A stretch of 64,000 bases of DNA from Magnetococcales bacterium (GCA_015234045.1 JADFWU010000001.1:62001-126000); one strand, 5' to 3'; positions 1 to 9,156 are shown, counted from the stretch's first letter. The notes: a model not told the origin generated them from the sequence alone. Numbers and translations: made by a program.

Positions 1-1977
1 ACTGGATCAGCGGCATCAATAGCACTGATTTTGGCGGCCTCTCTGTTCTATTCCAATCCCCTTTGGGCCAATAGCACCGCTTTTCCCGATCAAGGTTTGT
101 TGGATCAACTTTCTGAACGATTACGCCAACCCGCCGAGTGTTACCCAAAGTGTGCAGAAGCAGTATCTCTGACCCTGCATGTACAGCCGGAACAGCTTTC
201 CGCGCTGTGGGAAGTCCATGTCAGCCATGAAAGTGCGGTATTGATCAGTGGTGGTGAAGGGAACTGGAACCCGCAAAAGGTCCATGTGGATGGCAAGAAA
301 CCGCATGCCATGCGCCGAGAAGAGAATGGTTCCCTTCAGCTGTTTCTCAACCAAGGTGCTCATACGGTTGTGCTCAGTGGTCCAATAGCAAACCATGAAA
401 CAGTTCGGTTAGCGGTGCCCATGAAGTTAAAACACCTGAAACTGGCTGTGATGGATGGCTGGCAGTTTATCAATCAGGATCAAGGTGAACTAAAACAATT
501 GGATGCCATTGTTTTACGTCGGATTGAACCGATTAAGAACAAAAAACAAAACACGGATAACAGCTTTCTACCGTTCGAACCACCGCCATTTTTCCATGTT
601 GAGCGCCGTTTGATTCTGGATCAGACATGGAAAATAGAAACCCGCGTCTCGCGCGTTACGGATGCTGGATTCTCAACCAATGTGGTTGTGCCGTTGCTGG
701 AAAAAGAGTTGGTCCTCAGCCAGGGCGTGAAGGTCAAACAAAATGCTGTTCAGTTGCATTTCAACGCTGGCCAGCGTGAACACCGATGGCACAGCAGTTT
801 GAAACAGCATACGCCTATCACTCTACACGCACCGAAACAGGCCAATTGGAGTGAGTCATGGGTTCTGATGGCCGGTCCAATATGGCATATCAGTATGGAC
901 GGTATTCCACCAATTTTTCAACAGGATAAACAGAGAAAAAATGATCCATACTGGCGACCATGGCCCGGTGAAACAGTAACAATTCACGCTGAAAGACCAC
1001 CAGGTGTAAATGGTCCAACCATGACGCTTCAATCCAGTGTCATGAACGTTACTCCGGGAGCGCGTAGCCTGGAAGCAACACTGAACCTTACCTTGAATAG
1101 CTCCCAAGGTGGGCGGCATGTGATCGTGTTTGATGAGGCATCAACCTTGCTTTCTGCACAAGTAAACGGTCGTTCTATTCCGTTGAATATGGAGCAAGGG
1201 CGGCTGGCTTTTCCCATTATTCCAGGAAATCAACGGGTTTATATTCAGTGGCGCCAGCCAAGCAATGAGGGAATGATTCAGGAAACACCGCGTGTGAATC
1301 TCAATATGCCGGGCGTTAATACGCGTTTGAGCATGTCTGTTCCTTCAGATCGTTGGTTGGTCTTTTTGGGTGGGCCTGCGCTTGGCCCAGCGGTTCTGTT
1401 TTGGGGTACGTTGATGGTGTTGATGTTGGTTGCCTGGGGATTGGGTCGAACCGATCTAACGCCGCTGAAACACTATCAATGGGCGCTACTGTTTTTAGGA
1501 TTCAGTACCCAATTAAGCTACCAATCACTGGTGATTGTCGTGGGTTGGTTTATGGTAATTTCAGTGCGTTCACGGATGCGTACGGATACTGTTCCATGGT
1601 GGCGATTCGGACTGATTCAAATTGCCTTGGTGGTGTGGACAATCAGTGCGGTCGCAACACTGTTTTCCGTAGTTGAGGCGGGTTTGTTGGGCGTTCCACA
1701 GATGATGGTGGAAGGCAATAACTCAACCGGATCACTGTTGAACTGGTTCCAGGACCGCCATGCCAAACAGATGCCGACAGCGTGGATGGTGTCGTTACCC
1801 ATGGTGGCCTACAAAGGTTTGATGCTGTTGTGGGCGCTTTGGCTGGCCAATGCCTTTATCGGTTGGACGCGTTGGGCTTGGCGCTGTTTTTCACATGAAC
1901 GGCTCTGGACACCAATGCCAAAGTTGTTCGCCAAAGAGCAACAAAAGACCGAAGGGACCGAACAGGAACACTCTTGA
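1..1977 (+). CDS. Large membrane protein of unknown function, 5' end outside window
   Basis: The frame is open to the first base of the window, so the gene begins upstream; the TTG at 31 is only an internal codon. The first visible residues are hydrophobic and end in a signal-peptidase-like stretch (LWANS), which suggests an exported protein. About 440 residues of beta-rich, low-cysteine sequence follow, then about four membrane segments (roughly residues 440-620) and a short charged tail. I do not recognise the family. The topology (large extracytoplasmic domain, then a C-terminal membrane bundle) suggests an envelope protein. It converges on the AAA/SPOR gene and the two share a hairpin between their ends. 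Confidence 0.75.
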   Translation, partial: TGSAASIALILAASLFYSNPLWANSTAFPDQGLLDQLSERLRQPAECYPKCAEAVSLTLHVQPEQLSALWEVHVSHESAVLISGGEGNWNPQKVHVDGKKPHAMRREENGSLQLFLNQGAHTVVLSGPIANHETVRLAVPMKLKHLKLAVMDGWQFINQDQGELKQLDAIVLRRIEPIKNKKQNTDNSFLPFEPPPFFHVERRLILDQTWKIETRVSRVTDAGFSTNVVVPLLEKELVLSQGVKVKQNAVQLHFNAGQREHRWHSSLKQHTPITLHAPKQANWSESWVLMAGPIWHISMDGIPPIFQQDKQRKNDPYWRPWPGETVTIHAERPPGVNGPTMTLQSSVMNVTPGARSLEATLNLTLNSSQGGRHVIVFDEASTLLSAQVNGRSIPLNMEQGRLAFPIIPGNQRVYIQWRQPSNEGMIQETPRVNLNMPGVNTRLSMSVPSDRWLVFLGGPALGPAVLFWGTLMVLMLVAWGLGRTDLTPLKHYQWALLFLGFSTQLSYQSLVIVVGWFMVISVRSRMRTDTVPWWRFGLIQIALVVWTISAVATLFSVVEAGLLGVPQMMVEGNNSTGSLLNWFQDRHAKQMPTAWMVSLPMVAYKGLMLLWALWLANAFIGWTRWAWRCFSHERLWTPMPKLFAKEQQKTEGTEQEHS

Positions 1978-1990
1978 TCTATGATTTAAT

Positions 1991-2026
1991 GATCAAACCG
2001 TGGGCTTCTTGTACTGCGGTTTGATC
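1991..2026. terminator. Convergent hairpin between two genes
   Basis: GATCAAACCG (1991-2000) pairs perfectly with CGGTTTGATC (2017-2026) around a 16-nt loop. It lies between the stop codons of the two convergent genes and could serve both. There is no clean T-run, so its strength as an intrinsic terminator is uncertain. Confidence 0.5.
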
Positions 2027-3674
2027 ACTCTTCTTCCAGAAGTTTCACAGGAAGCCCATCCTGTTCTTTGCGAATCTTCTGGGCCGTTGCTTCCGCTTTA
2101 TGCCAATCTTCATAGCCTAGACGCACAGAGTACCAATCCTGGCCGCTGCGCCGTGTATGCAAAATAAACGGATCTAATTTTTGAGTGCGGAGTCGTTTTA
2201 CAATAGCGTCTGCATTATCCTGTGACAGATAAGACCCCACTTCAATAACCACACGGTGGCTATTGGATGTGGAATTTTTCACGGGCAAAGATCCATTTTG
2301 AACCAACGGTGCTGGCCAATCACTTTGTGGTGCCGCTAATTTTCTTTTGGGTTTCGTGTTCGGTGGATGGATGGGAATGTGCAGCATTACGGACTCTTTT
2401 GGCAGTAATTTACCAGGCGTTTTGACCGTTTCTCTCGATACCGAAAGAGGTCGAACAGATTCGATTTTTGGCCAAGGCAGAGTTTTAAGCTCGGTTGAAA
2501 AGGCTAATGAAAGCTTTGTTCTATTCCTCGGTAAGCCCTCAAATACCAAAGAGCCTTCCATATCAAATCCATCATTGGAAAATTGATAGGCTTGAGGAAT
2601 GTGATCTCTAGGCAATATTTTAGGTGGATTGGGCTTCGTTTTTGGAGCTGTTTTATGTGTCGCATCAACAGGCTTGGCTGTCGGAGTTTTGGTTGGCTGT
2701 TTTTGGACACTCTTTAGCACTTGCCGCTGTTGTTCGGAAGAACTGGCAAACAGAGTGCTGTCATTGAGAAGATATGCGATCAAACCAGTGAGTGAGGCGA
2801 TTACAGCGACCATAACAAGTACTAAACTGCTAATTCCAGGAGAATTTCCTGAAGCGCGTGCAGCACGACGTACTACTGATCCGGTGACCAATCGGTTGGT
2901 TTTTGTCTCAATAAGTCCGAGGGCACCACCTAATAACTGATTAATATGACTGGGCACACCGCGCGTAATTCGGTAAAACTCAACCCAACCAAAAAAGGAG
3001 AAATCAACCAGTTCATGACCAGATTTTTCTAATAAACGATCAACATAATCGGGAATTTCACGATAGCTCAGAGGAAGCAACTCACCCGAACCCACGAGCG
3101 TATCCATAATAGGTTTACACAGTGGATCATTATCAAGTGCGCCTAAATCTACATCACCAGCTAAAACCATCTGAACGGGTCTCAGTTCATTGGCACTAAA
3201 TGACATGATAAGACCAAGATATTCCAAATTCTTGTCAGGAATTTCTTCAATGCGATCCACCGCCAACAACAATTTGCGACCTGTTTTCGCACGATGCTCC
3301 ATGGCATCAAACAGAGAATTCGCGGTCAACGGTTCATCGTCTTCAGAAAAGACGGTATCAGCATTGATAATCTTTACAAGTTGCTTGAGAAAAACGTCTG
3401 GCTCTTCAGTTGGATCAAGAATCAGTGCGACATCCCGATCTTTAGGCACCACAGAATGGAGTCGATGTAAGAGTTGTGTCTTTCCACAACCAGCCCTGCC
3501 AGTAACAATGACAGATCCTTCAGCCAAAGCGGTTGCAGAGCGCAAGATCTTCCATACCGGTCGATGACTTTCGACCAGCACAAAGCGTAACGCTTTGGGA
3601 TCGCTCCCCGCGTATAGTCTCTTCGTTTCGTAATGCGAGGAAGCTCCAGCCATCCGGCGATCCGCTATATCCAT
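2025..3674 (-). CDS. AAA ATPase with C-terminal SPOR domain (ExeA/DamX-like)
   Basis: The N-terminal half is an ExeA-type AAA ATPase: Walker A GRAGCGKT lies about 60 residues from the start and a Walker B-like LLLAVDRIEE follows. A single membrane segment (around LVLVMVAVIASLTGLI) is next, then a long Pro/Lys-rich linker, then a C-terminal SPOR-type domain (VVIEVGSYLSQDNADAIV onward). SPOR domains bind denuded septal peptidoglycan, so a role at the division site or in envelope assembly is likely, as for DamX; this is inference from domains. The frame extends upstream to a TTG at 3743, but the ATG at 3674 (MDIADRR) or at 3653 (MAGASS) is a more usual start for the family. No strong Shine-Dalgarno decides between them. 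Confidence 0.8.
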   Translation of the reverse strand: MDIADRRMAGASSHYETKRLYAGSDPKALRFVLVESHRPVWKILRSATALAEGSVIVTGRAGCGKTQLLHRLHSVVPKDRDVALILDPTEEPDVFLKQLVKIINADTVFSEDDEPLTANSLFDAMEHRAKTGRKLLLAVDRIEEIPDKNLEYLGLIMSFSANELRPVQMVLAGDVDLGALDNDPLCKPIMDTLVGSGELLPLSYREIPDYVDRLLEKSGHELVDFSFFGWVEFYRITRGVPSHINQLLGGALGLIETKTNRLVTGSVVRRAARASGNSPGISSLVLVMVAVIASLTGLIAYLLNDSTLFASSSEQQRQVLKSVQKQPTKTPTAKPVDATHKTAPKTKPNPPKILPRDHIPQAYQFSNDGFDMEGSLVFEGLPRNRTKLSLAFSTELKTLPWPKIESVRPLSVSRETVKTPGKLLPKESVMLHIPIHPPNTKPKRKLAAPQSDWPAPLVQNGSLPVKNSTSNSHRVVIEVGSYLSQDNADAIVKRLRTQKLDPFILHTRRSGQDWYSVRLGYEDWHKAEATAQKIRKEQDGLPVKLLEEE

Positions 3675-3833
3675 CCTTGTAATAGTAAAGAGTGTTAGAG
3701 GCAGTCTTGAAACACAGGATACCAATCTATATCTGAGTTTCAAAAAAGGCTCTAACTGCCCAGTATACCGGTTAATCCCCAGTATAGGAAAAGTCTTACC
3801 ATGTTCTAACAGGGCGCTGAAACAGATAAAAAC

Positions 3834-3867
3834 AAAAAGCCACCTGACAATGGGCAGGCGGCTTTTT
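3834..3867. terminator. Rho-independent terminator, probably bidirectional
   Basis: AAAAAGCCACCTG (3834-3846) pairs with CAGGCGGCTTTTT (3855-3867), 12 of 13 positions, with an 8-nt loop. A-rich on one side and T-rich on the other, it fits the 3' end of the minus-strand gene at 4018-4569. Confidence 0.8.
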
Positions 3868-4017
3868 GTTTATTTTTAATATTTCATACGGTTAGGAATA
3901 AATGAAAGGAATTGTCATTTATTTTCTCGTGATCCTAACTGGATTATCAATCGTAAATTTTGCTGACCTGATTGTACGGTCTAAAAAAGCACTCTCTCGT
4001 TCTGAATGTAAGATAAA

Positions 4018-4569
4018 TCAGCCAGAAACCTTTTGACTGCGCTCTAGGTCAAGTCGAATCTGAGCGGATTCTACCACAGAGATCAGTTCACGTAGCATCG
4101 GAACCAAAGGAGACTTTGTACTGTTTTTCTTAGTAACCATCTCTTCCAAATACTCACGAAGATAACGCGCCTGGCTGGGACGGATGCTACGCAATTGCAA
4201 TTCCCAACGATTGAGCAGGCCCATCCATCCTTTGACTGTCAAAGTGCCCGCAGGAACAGACGTGCCAGATCTGTCGCTATCCAAAGCATCTTGAATGGCT
4301 TCAATCAGAGGCAGAGCACACTCAAGGCGTTCCAGTTTGGCACCGATGAACAGATCATGTAGATCTTTTTGAATGACAAACTCTTCGTCAATCTTGCCTG
4401 TTGGTTGACCATTGAGCACTTTTTTCAAATGGGCAGCCTTCTGGGCAGGTTTACGACTACGACCAGGACTTCCAGTTGAGGTGCTCCCAGTAGTCATGCT
4501 CGGCAGAACCGTATCTTTTTCACGTTTTTTTGCCGCATATTCTGACAGCATCCCATTGAGCAACTTCAT
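4018..4569 (-). CDS. Hypothetical protein, 183 aa
   Basis: I do not recognise this protein. It is soluble and charged, with no signal peptide or membrane segment. A basic, Ser/Thr/Gly-rich low-complexity segment (about residues 15-50) separates a short N-terminal helix from a predicted all-helical domain. It begins with ATG at 4569 behind an AGG-containing purine stretch. The same-strand gene at 4628-5173 lies 58 bp upstream, so the two may be cotranscribed, ending at the terminator near 3850. Confidence 0.6.
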   Translation of the reverse strand: MKLLNGMLSEYAAKKREKDTVLPSMTTGSTSTGSPGRSRKPAQKAAHLKKVLNGQPTGKIDEEFVIQKDLHDLFIGAKLERLECALPLIEAIQDALDSDRSGTSVPAGTLTVKGWMGLLNRWELQLRSIRPSQARYLREYLEEMVTKKNSTKSPLVPMLRELISVVESAQIRLDLERSQKVSG

Positions 4570-4627
4570 TTGCCTGGCCTCGTTCAGTATTCAGTAAGAG
4601 AGTATAAAAAAATATCAGTAAAGCATT

Positions 4628-5173
4628 CTAACGGGCATCACCAGTGTGGTTTTCAGCCGCACGGCCATATGCTTTAATTCCAGTAGAAACAGATGTTGAC
4701 ACAGGAGTTGGTGAAGAAAAGATCTCAAACCCACCATTCTGCCCTGAACCATAAACCGTATCTGTATTAATCGGTGACCCTGTATAAACCTGAAAATCCA
4801 TCACCTTAGGAGGAGGTGGTGCGCCAGCGCCGACCAATTCTAAAGCATGTTCCGTCAAGTCACGTCCGCTAATTTCCTTAACAAGGACATCCGCACCGGC
4901 TGAAGCAACGGAAGTAAGGCTTGAAGCAGGGCCTCCCATCAAAAAACCATACAAAGCACTGCCGGCCAGTTTAGGGCCCGCTTCAATGCCGTCACCGGTC
5001 TGTTTACGGTAGATTCCAGAGACAACAGGAAGGTGTTGCATAGGATTAACCGTATCCAAAAAAGATTCAAACTGCGTCTGTTCTCCAGCGGTTGGCGCTG
5101 AAAGCGAACGTGTTTGATCCCGGGTATCGAAGTTTAAATAGGTCATGCTGCTTGGTGCAGCTGGATCACTCAT
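4628..5173 (-). CDS. Hypothetical protein, 181 aa
   Basis: Unknown family. The ATG at 5173 is preferred because GAGGAG lies 6 nt upstream; the frame extends to a GTG at 5200. The protein is Ala/Gly/Ser/Pro-rich. A Gly/Ala-rich stretch around LYGFLMGGPASSL may be weakly membrane-associated, and a PPPP run and a Ser/Thr-rich tail suggest disorder. The 'LAGSALYGFLMGGP' style stretch followed by a disordered C-terminus is seen in small structural or flagellum-associated proteins of proteobacteria, but I cannot assign one. It probably forms a two-gene unit with the downstream 183-aa gene. Confidence 0.6.
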   Translation of the reverse strand: MSDPAAPSSMTYLNFDTRDQTRSLSAPTAGEQTQFESFLDTVNPMQHLPVVSGIYRKQTGDGIEAGPKLAGSALYGFLMGGPASSLTSVASAGADVLVKEISGRDLTEHALELVGAGAPPPPKVMDFQVYTGSPINTDTVYGSGQNGGFEIFSSPTPVSTSVSTGIKAYGRAAENHTGDAR

Positions 5174-5564
5174 CATGCGCTCCTCTGGTTTTTCTGACAC
5201 AGCTTCTTTTGCAAGCGCAATACCAGAGAGAGTAGATCTTGTTAATCAAGATGTTGCATGTAAAGTCGCCAAAAGGTGACACGAAAAATTTAACCATAAT
5301 CCGTTTATTAAATGGAAAAATTGACAATCGCCAAATTCCCAACGATATATGGTTTAATAAGCGGTGATATCGTCATGGATTAGGACAGTTAAGAAGGGTG
5401 AAACGGAAAAGACACAGGAAAAGTGCCTTTTCATGACATGTTAACAGGTAATATTAGCGTGTCATTGTATTGGTACATGATATGCATGATTGTTTAAGTC
5501 AGAATCGCAACACTGCTGTGTAGCGTCAACAATAGTTGACCTGCTGAGAAAAGGAGTTTGGTAC
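5174..5564. other. Intergenic region, promoter-like sequences only
   Basis: No gene is seen in these ~390 bases. A TTGACA at 5321 followed by AT-rich GATATA/TATATG near 5344-5351 is a weak plus-strand promoter candidate for the small gene at 5565. Promoters of the leftward genes should also lie here. Confidence 0.3.
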
Positions 5565-5798
5565 ATGTTGAAAAGCCATTTCAATAGAAATCTGGATAAT
5601 TTCCGTCGATTCCTGAACGTTTTGTGTGAATCCGATACGGGATGGCATGTAGAGAAACCAAATCCACTTCGCAGACGGCCTTTGAGAAGTCTGTCGATAA
5701 AAGAGGTAGAGATTCGCGCAGATGGCAAAAAAGTCGGCCAAGTGTGGCGTATCTTTGCAGCACAACAGATGCGTGGTGCAGTCAGAAGGGCAGGGTAA
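5565..5798 (+). CDS. Small basic hypothetical protein, 77 aa
   Basis: The frame is open from 5490, but the ATG at 5565 has a strong AAAAGGAG 8-9 nt upstream (5549-5556) and is the likely start. The product is Arg/Lys-rich. It has an amphipathic N-terminal helix (LDNFRRFLNVLCE) and a C-terminal part (VEIRADGKKVGQVWRIFA) that could be a small beta hairpin. Function unknown. It converges on the cupin gene with only a few bases between stops. Confidence 0.5.
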   Translation: MLKSHFNRNLDNFRRFLNVLCESDTGWHVEKPNPLRRRPLRSLSIKEVEIRADGKKVGQVWRIFAAQQMRGAVRRAG

Positions 5799-5803
5799 GA
5801 GGG

Positions 5804-6103
5804 TTATGTGTATTTGACAGCATCAACACTGACTACAGGCGTTTGACCAACCACTTCGGCACTATGAACCGCATGCCGAGGCACGAACACACCTTGCAAC
5901 TCGCCGAGAACCACAGTCTGACCATATATTGAAATCCTGAATTGACCAGAAACCACAGCAGCAATTTTATCTTCATCATGTGTGTGTGGTGGAAAGGTTA
6001 ATCCAGGTGGATAGGTGTAACGGGCCGGAGTATGACCGCGCTGTTGCATATCTGCACGCATTTCCGCTTCAGATGACCACTCAATAATCTCTATAATAGA
6101 CAT
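5804..6103 (-). CDS. Small cupin-domain protein
   Basis: A single cupin barrel of about 99 residues. Motif 1 is PHTHDEDKIAAVVSGQF, with the two His as metal ligands; motif 2 ends VPRHAVHSAEV and supplies the last His. The ATG at 6103 is chosen because AGGAAC precedes it. The same frame runs on to 6283, but that extension is translation of a family A repeat and is spurious. Such stand-alone cupins bind small ligands or a metal and are often sensors or isomerases; no substrate can be inferred here. Confidence 0.75.
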   Translation of the reverse strand: MSIIEIIEWSSEAEMRADMQQRGHTPARYTYPPGLTFPPHTHDEDKIAAVVSGQFRISIYGQTVVLGELQGVFVPRHAVHSAEVVGQTPVVSVDAVKYT

Positions 6104-6159
6104 CGTTTTTGTTCCTGTTGACGGATGACTGTAAAAAGCGTCACGATAGGGCGTGGGGG

Positions 6160-6434
6160 GTCGTCTAAGATTTGAACAGTCAGTCGTTCCAGCCCGGGTG
6201 AAATTTTTGCTCTGATGATCTGCTTCGCATGTCAAAAGCGGCGCAAAAACATCACCAGGGCTTCCACTCAGGTCGTGATTCATTGTCTAATTTCGGATCG
6301 AAATCACTATATCACCAATGCTTCCACTCAGGTCGTGATTCATTGTCTAATTTCGGATCGAAATCACTATATCACCAATGCTTCCACTCAGGTCGTGATT
6401 CGTTGTCAAATTATGGATCGAGATGACGATATTG
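6160..6434. repeat. Family A repeat with a 60-bp tandem expansion of its right end
   Basis: A family A unit starts near 6160 (GTCGTCTAAGATTTG) and contains the internal hairpin AGCCCGGGTGAAATTTTTGC / GCAAAAACATCACCAGGGCT. Its right-hand part is then repeated with an exact 60-bp period: blocks start at 6251, 6311 and 6371, and the third has several mismatches. The repeat lies between the cupin gene and mnmA, upstream of both. Confidence 0.9.
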
Positions 6435-6519
6435 TCCATTTTTGTCCAAAATGAAATAAAATGCAGTCTCTGCGTGGCTCTTTATCTATACTTTCTTCTC
6501 TGATCGACATTCCAGAAAA

Positions 6520-7632
6520 GTGAATCCTCAGTTGACTATTCAAAATACAAATAAAAGAGCGGTAGTCGCCATGTCCGGTGGTGTGGACTCTTCAGTGGTG
6601 GCAGCCTATCTGTTGGAACAGGGTTATGAAGTGATAGGAATCACCATGCAGTTATGGGATCACGGTGATTCAATGGCTGCTGGCGGTAAGACATGCTGTG
6701 CTCTTGATGATGTATATGATGCTAGGCAGGTTGCGTCCCGCTTAGGAATTCCATTCTACGTGGTCAATATGGAGAGCTTGTTCCATCAAGCGGTGGTGAG
6801 AGACTTCATAGAAACCTATCGGAAAGGTCAGACACCGAATCCGTGTGTACGGTGTAATCAGGTACTGAAATTCGAAGCATTATTAGAAAAGGCTAAAGCG
6901 TTAGGGGCCGATTTTCTAGCCACAGGACACTATGCCATTCAAAAAACGAGTTCCAATGGATTTCCAAGGCTTTATAGAGGTGTAGACCAAAATAAGGACC
7001 AGTCATATTTTCTATTTGCAACCACAGTGGTTCAGCTTAAATTTCTCAGATTTCCGCTCGGTACACTCACCAAAGCTCAAACACGTACTTTAGCTGAGAA
7101 GTACGATCTGCACGTTGCAAAAAAACAAGAGAGTCAGGATGTCTGTTTTGTGCCAGATGGAAATTACGATGCCTTTTTCAAAACACATGCCCCTGAAGCG
7201 TTACTGCCAGGACCAATAGTGGATCACAATGGTGTCCATCTAGGGAACCACAAGGGTTTATCCTGTTACACCGTGGGGCAAAGGCGTGGACTTGGCGTGT
7301 CTGCACCGCATCCGCTCTATGTGATCGCTATTGTGCCAGAAACCAATACGCTGGTCGTCGGTTCAGATGATGCGTTGATGGGAAGTCGTCTTACTTTGAG
7401 TCGCTATAATTGGCTTGGTGATTCTTCTCCAGTTGAGGATCAGCGTATTTTAGCCAAAATACGCTATGCAGCCCAACCGCAGCCGGCACGGTTAAAGAAT
7501 TGGCAGGATATAGGCTTGGAAGTGATTTTTGATCAACCTCAAAGGGCCATCGCACCAGGACAGGCGTGTGTGTTTTACGATGAATCTGATCGGGTTTTGG
7601 GTGGAGGGTGGATTGATCCTCTATTCGGATGA
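6520..7632 (+). CDS. mnmA: tRNA-specific 2-thiouridylase MnmA
   Basis: Makes 2-thiouridine at wobble U34 of tRNA(Lys/Glu/Gln), taking sulfur from a persulfide relay. The 370-aa length is normal. The ATP-PPase loop SGGVDSS is at residues 19-25, and the two catalytic cysteines are C112 (NPCVRCN) and C209 (QESQDVCFVP). The C-terminal tRNA-binding domain includes SCYTVGQRRGLG. The start is GTG at 6520 with only a weak ribosome-binding site; the ATG at residue 18 would cut into the PP-loop domain. It stands alone, with a family A repeat just upstream. Confidence 0.95.
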   Translation: MNPQLTIQNTNKRAVVAMSGGVDSSVVAAYLLEQGYEVIGITMQLWDHGDSMAAGGKTCCALDDVYDARQVASRLGIPFYVVNMESLFHQAVVRDFIETYRKGQTPNPCVRCNQVLKFEALLEKAKALGADFLATGHYAIQKTSSNGFPRLYRGVDQNKDQSYFLFATTVVQLKFLRFPLGTLTKAQTRTLAEKYDLHVAKKQESQDVCFVPDGNYDAFFKTHAPEALLPGPIVDHNGVHLGNHKGLSCYTVGQRRGLGVSAPHPLYVIAIVPETNTLVVGSDDALMGSRLTLSRYNWLGDSSPVEDQRILAKIRYAAQPQPARLKNWQDIGLEVIFDQPQRAIAPGQACVFYDESDRVLGGGWIDPLFG

Positions 7633-7912
7633 GTATAAACCATGGTGGTCCATATCTATCATAAAATCTTCTTTTTTCATGAAAAATAGATGAATGTTAG
7701 TAGACAAAAATGGTACAAAATTGTTCAATAAGAGTGTTTTTACTAAATAACGTGGTGTTTGCACAGGGGGTGCGGTTTTAGCTCTTGTGTAGAAGTGGGA
7801 AAAAAGTCCGGGGGGACTGAAAGTGCTGCGACATAAATATGTGGCAGTAGTTGGGGAGGAGGGGGCAGGCTGCGGTCTGGCTTACCATTTGGTATGGCAT
7901 ATTGAGGGTACG

Positions 7913-8404
7913 ATGGTACTAACTAAGCTTCTTGAAAGTATACCGTTTTTTTGGGATTTTTCTCCAGAAGAGCGTCAGCTGTTTGCGAATAACGATAGTT
8001 TCTTCACTACCTATACAAATGGTGAAACCATCATCACAGAAGGGCAAACGGATGATGGTTTGCTCATTTTGGTGTCCGGTGAGGTCAATGTTACCACGAA
8101 TGCCTTTCCAGATAAGATTCTGACAACCCTTGAAACAGGGGCTATTATTGGCGAACTGTCCTTTCTGACAAAACGGCCACGAACAGCTAACATAATTGCT
8201 AAAGGGGACGTGACTTCTTTCCAGATTGATGGGAAAAGTAGTGAAACACTACCAGCTGAGTTGCAAAAGAAGGTTCAAGTGCAGCTGATTGAGATATTAG
8301 TCAAGCGGCTTGAAAAAGCCAGTCAGGATCTTGCCAGGCAAAAAGAGATCAATCAAACTTTGGTCGGGGCACTTCGAACCAAAATTGTGGGACCAGAAGG
8401 ATGA
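7913..8404 (+). CDS. Stand-alone cyclic-nucleotide-binding (cNMP) domain protein 1
   Basis: A 163-aa single Crp/cNMP-binding beta-barrel: GLLILVSGEVNV, then the phosphate-binding cassette GELSFLTKRPRTAN with its conserved Arg, then a C-terminal helix. There is no DNA-binding helix-turn-helix, so it is not a Crp-type regulator but a regulatory-subunit-like protein. The ATG at 7913 is preferred (GAGG a few bases upstream) over an upstream in-frame start at 7823. The next gene, 39 bp on, is a clear paralogue, so the pair arose by tandem duplication. Confidence 0.8.
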   Translation: MVLTKLLESIPFFWDFSPEERQLFANNDSFFTTYTNGETIITEGQTDDGLLILVSGEVNVTTNAFPDKILTTLETGAIIGELSFLTKRPRTANIIAKGDVTSFQIDGKSSETLPAELQKKVQVQLIEILVKRLEKASQDLARQKEINQTLVGALRTKIVGPEG

Positions 8405-8443
8405 TTGAAAGCGCCGTTAACTTTCCAATGTTAGGTGGTTTCC

Positions 8444-8887
8444 ATGTTGATTTTAAAGCTGATTGATCAAATCCCTTTTTTTTGGCAATTAACAGAGGAA
8501 GAACGCAAAATACTTGTCGCTGAGGAGGATACTTTCTTTGCGACCTACCAGCCTGAAGAAGTGCTGATCAGAGAGGATGATGAGTCTGATACTTCGTTAC
8601 TCATTTTAATGAATGGTGAAGTCAACATCACCAAAAACAAGTTTCCAGATCGAGTTATAGCAACGGTTGGTCCCGGCGCAATTTTAGGTGAAATCTCCTT
8701 TTTAACAGCACGGCCTAGAACCACTAACGTATCAGCCAAGACAGTGGTGATTGCGTTTAAGTTGGATGGTGCGACCATGCGACAGATGGATCTGGGATTG
8801 CAGAATAAAATCAAAGATCAATTGATTGAAGTGTTGGTTAAACGGCTGGATGAAATGAATGATTCAATGTTGAAATTGATTCGGTAA
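8444..8887 (+). CDS. Stand-alone cyclic-nucleotide-binding (cNMP) domain protein 2
   Basis: A 147-aa paralogue of the preceding gene. Both start L-x-x-L-x-x-x-IPFFW and share the layout LLILMNGEVNIT, then GEISFLTARPRTTN (phosphate-binding cassette), then LIEVLVKRLD. The start is ATG at 8444, 5 nt after AGGTGG; an in-frame GTG at 8435 is less likely. It too lacks an output domain, so it probably acts by binding another protein. A hairpin follows the stop codon. Confidence 0.8.
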   Translation: MLILKLIDQIPFFWQLTEEERKILVAEEDTFFATYQPEEVLIREDDESDTSLLILMNGEVNITKNKFPDRVIATVGPGAILGEISFLTARPRTTNVSAKTVVIAFKLDGATMRQMDLGLQNKIKDQLIEVLVKRLDEMNDSMLKLIR

Positions 8888-8902
8888 CATCATCAAAGCT
8901 GG

Positions 8903-8930
8903 AGCGTACTGAGTCATGTCTCAGTACGCT
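8903..8930 (+). terminator. Hairpin after the cNMP-binding gene pair
   Basis: AGCGTACTGAG and CTCAGTACGCT form a perfect 11-bp stem with a 6-nt loop, 15 bp after the stop codon. The following bases are only modestly T-rich. Confidence 0.6.
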
Positions 8931-8990
8931 TGTTACGTTCTCTTCCATGTGAAACGCCATTGCGCAGTTTTCAATCTTCCAAAGCGCATT

Positions 8991-9155
8991 ATATGGTGCT
9001 TTCGTCTAAAATATGAACAGTCATCCGTTCCAGCCCTGGTGATATTTTTGCTCTGATGATCTGCTTCGCATATCAAAAGCGGCGCAAAAACATCACCAGG
9101 GCTTCCACTCAGGTCGTGATTCATTGTCAAATTGTGGATCGAAATAACTACATAC
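8991..9155. repeat. Family A repeat, full-length unit
   Basis: Full unit with the outer sequence TTTCGTCTAAAATATG, the internal inverted repeat around CCCTGGTGATATTTTTGC / GCAAAAACATCACCAGGG, and the right end GGATCGAAATAACTA. The terminal inverted repeats are partly degenerate. Confidence 0.9.
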
Positions 9156-9156
9156 A

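Noticed and set aside
6104-6283. N-terminal 60-residue extension of the cupin frame
   Set aside because: It is a translation of a family A repeat; the same MNHDLSGSPGDVFAPLL-type peptide appears in frames at 8933-9130 and 47439-47621. The real start has its own ribosome-binding site at 6103.
7740-7830. G-rich region before the cNMP-binding genes as a c-di-GMP riboswitch
   Set aside because: Only a short AGTCC-GGGG-GGACT hairpin is visible, without the conserved GEMM core.
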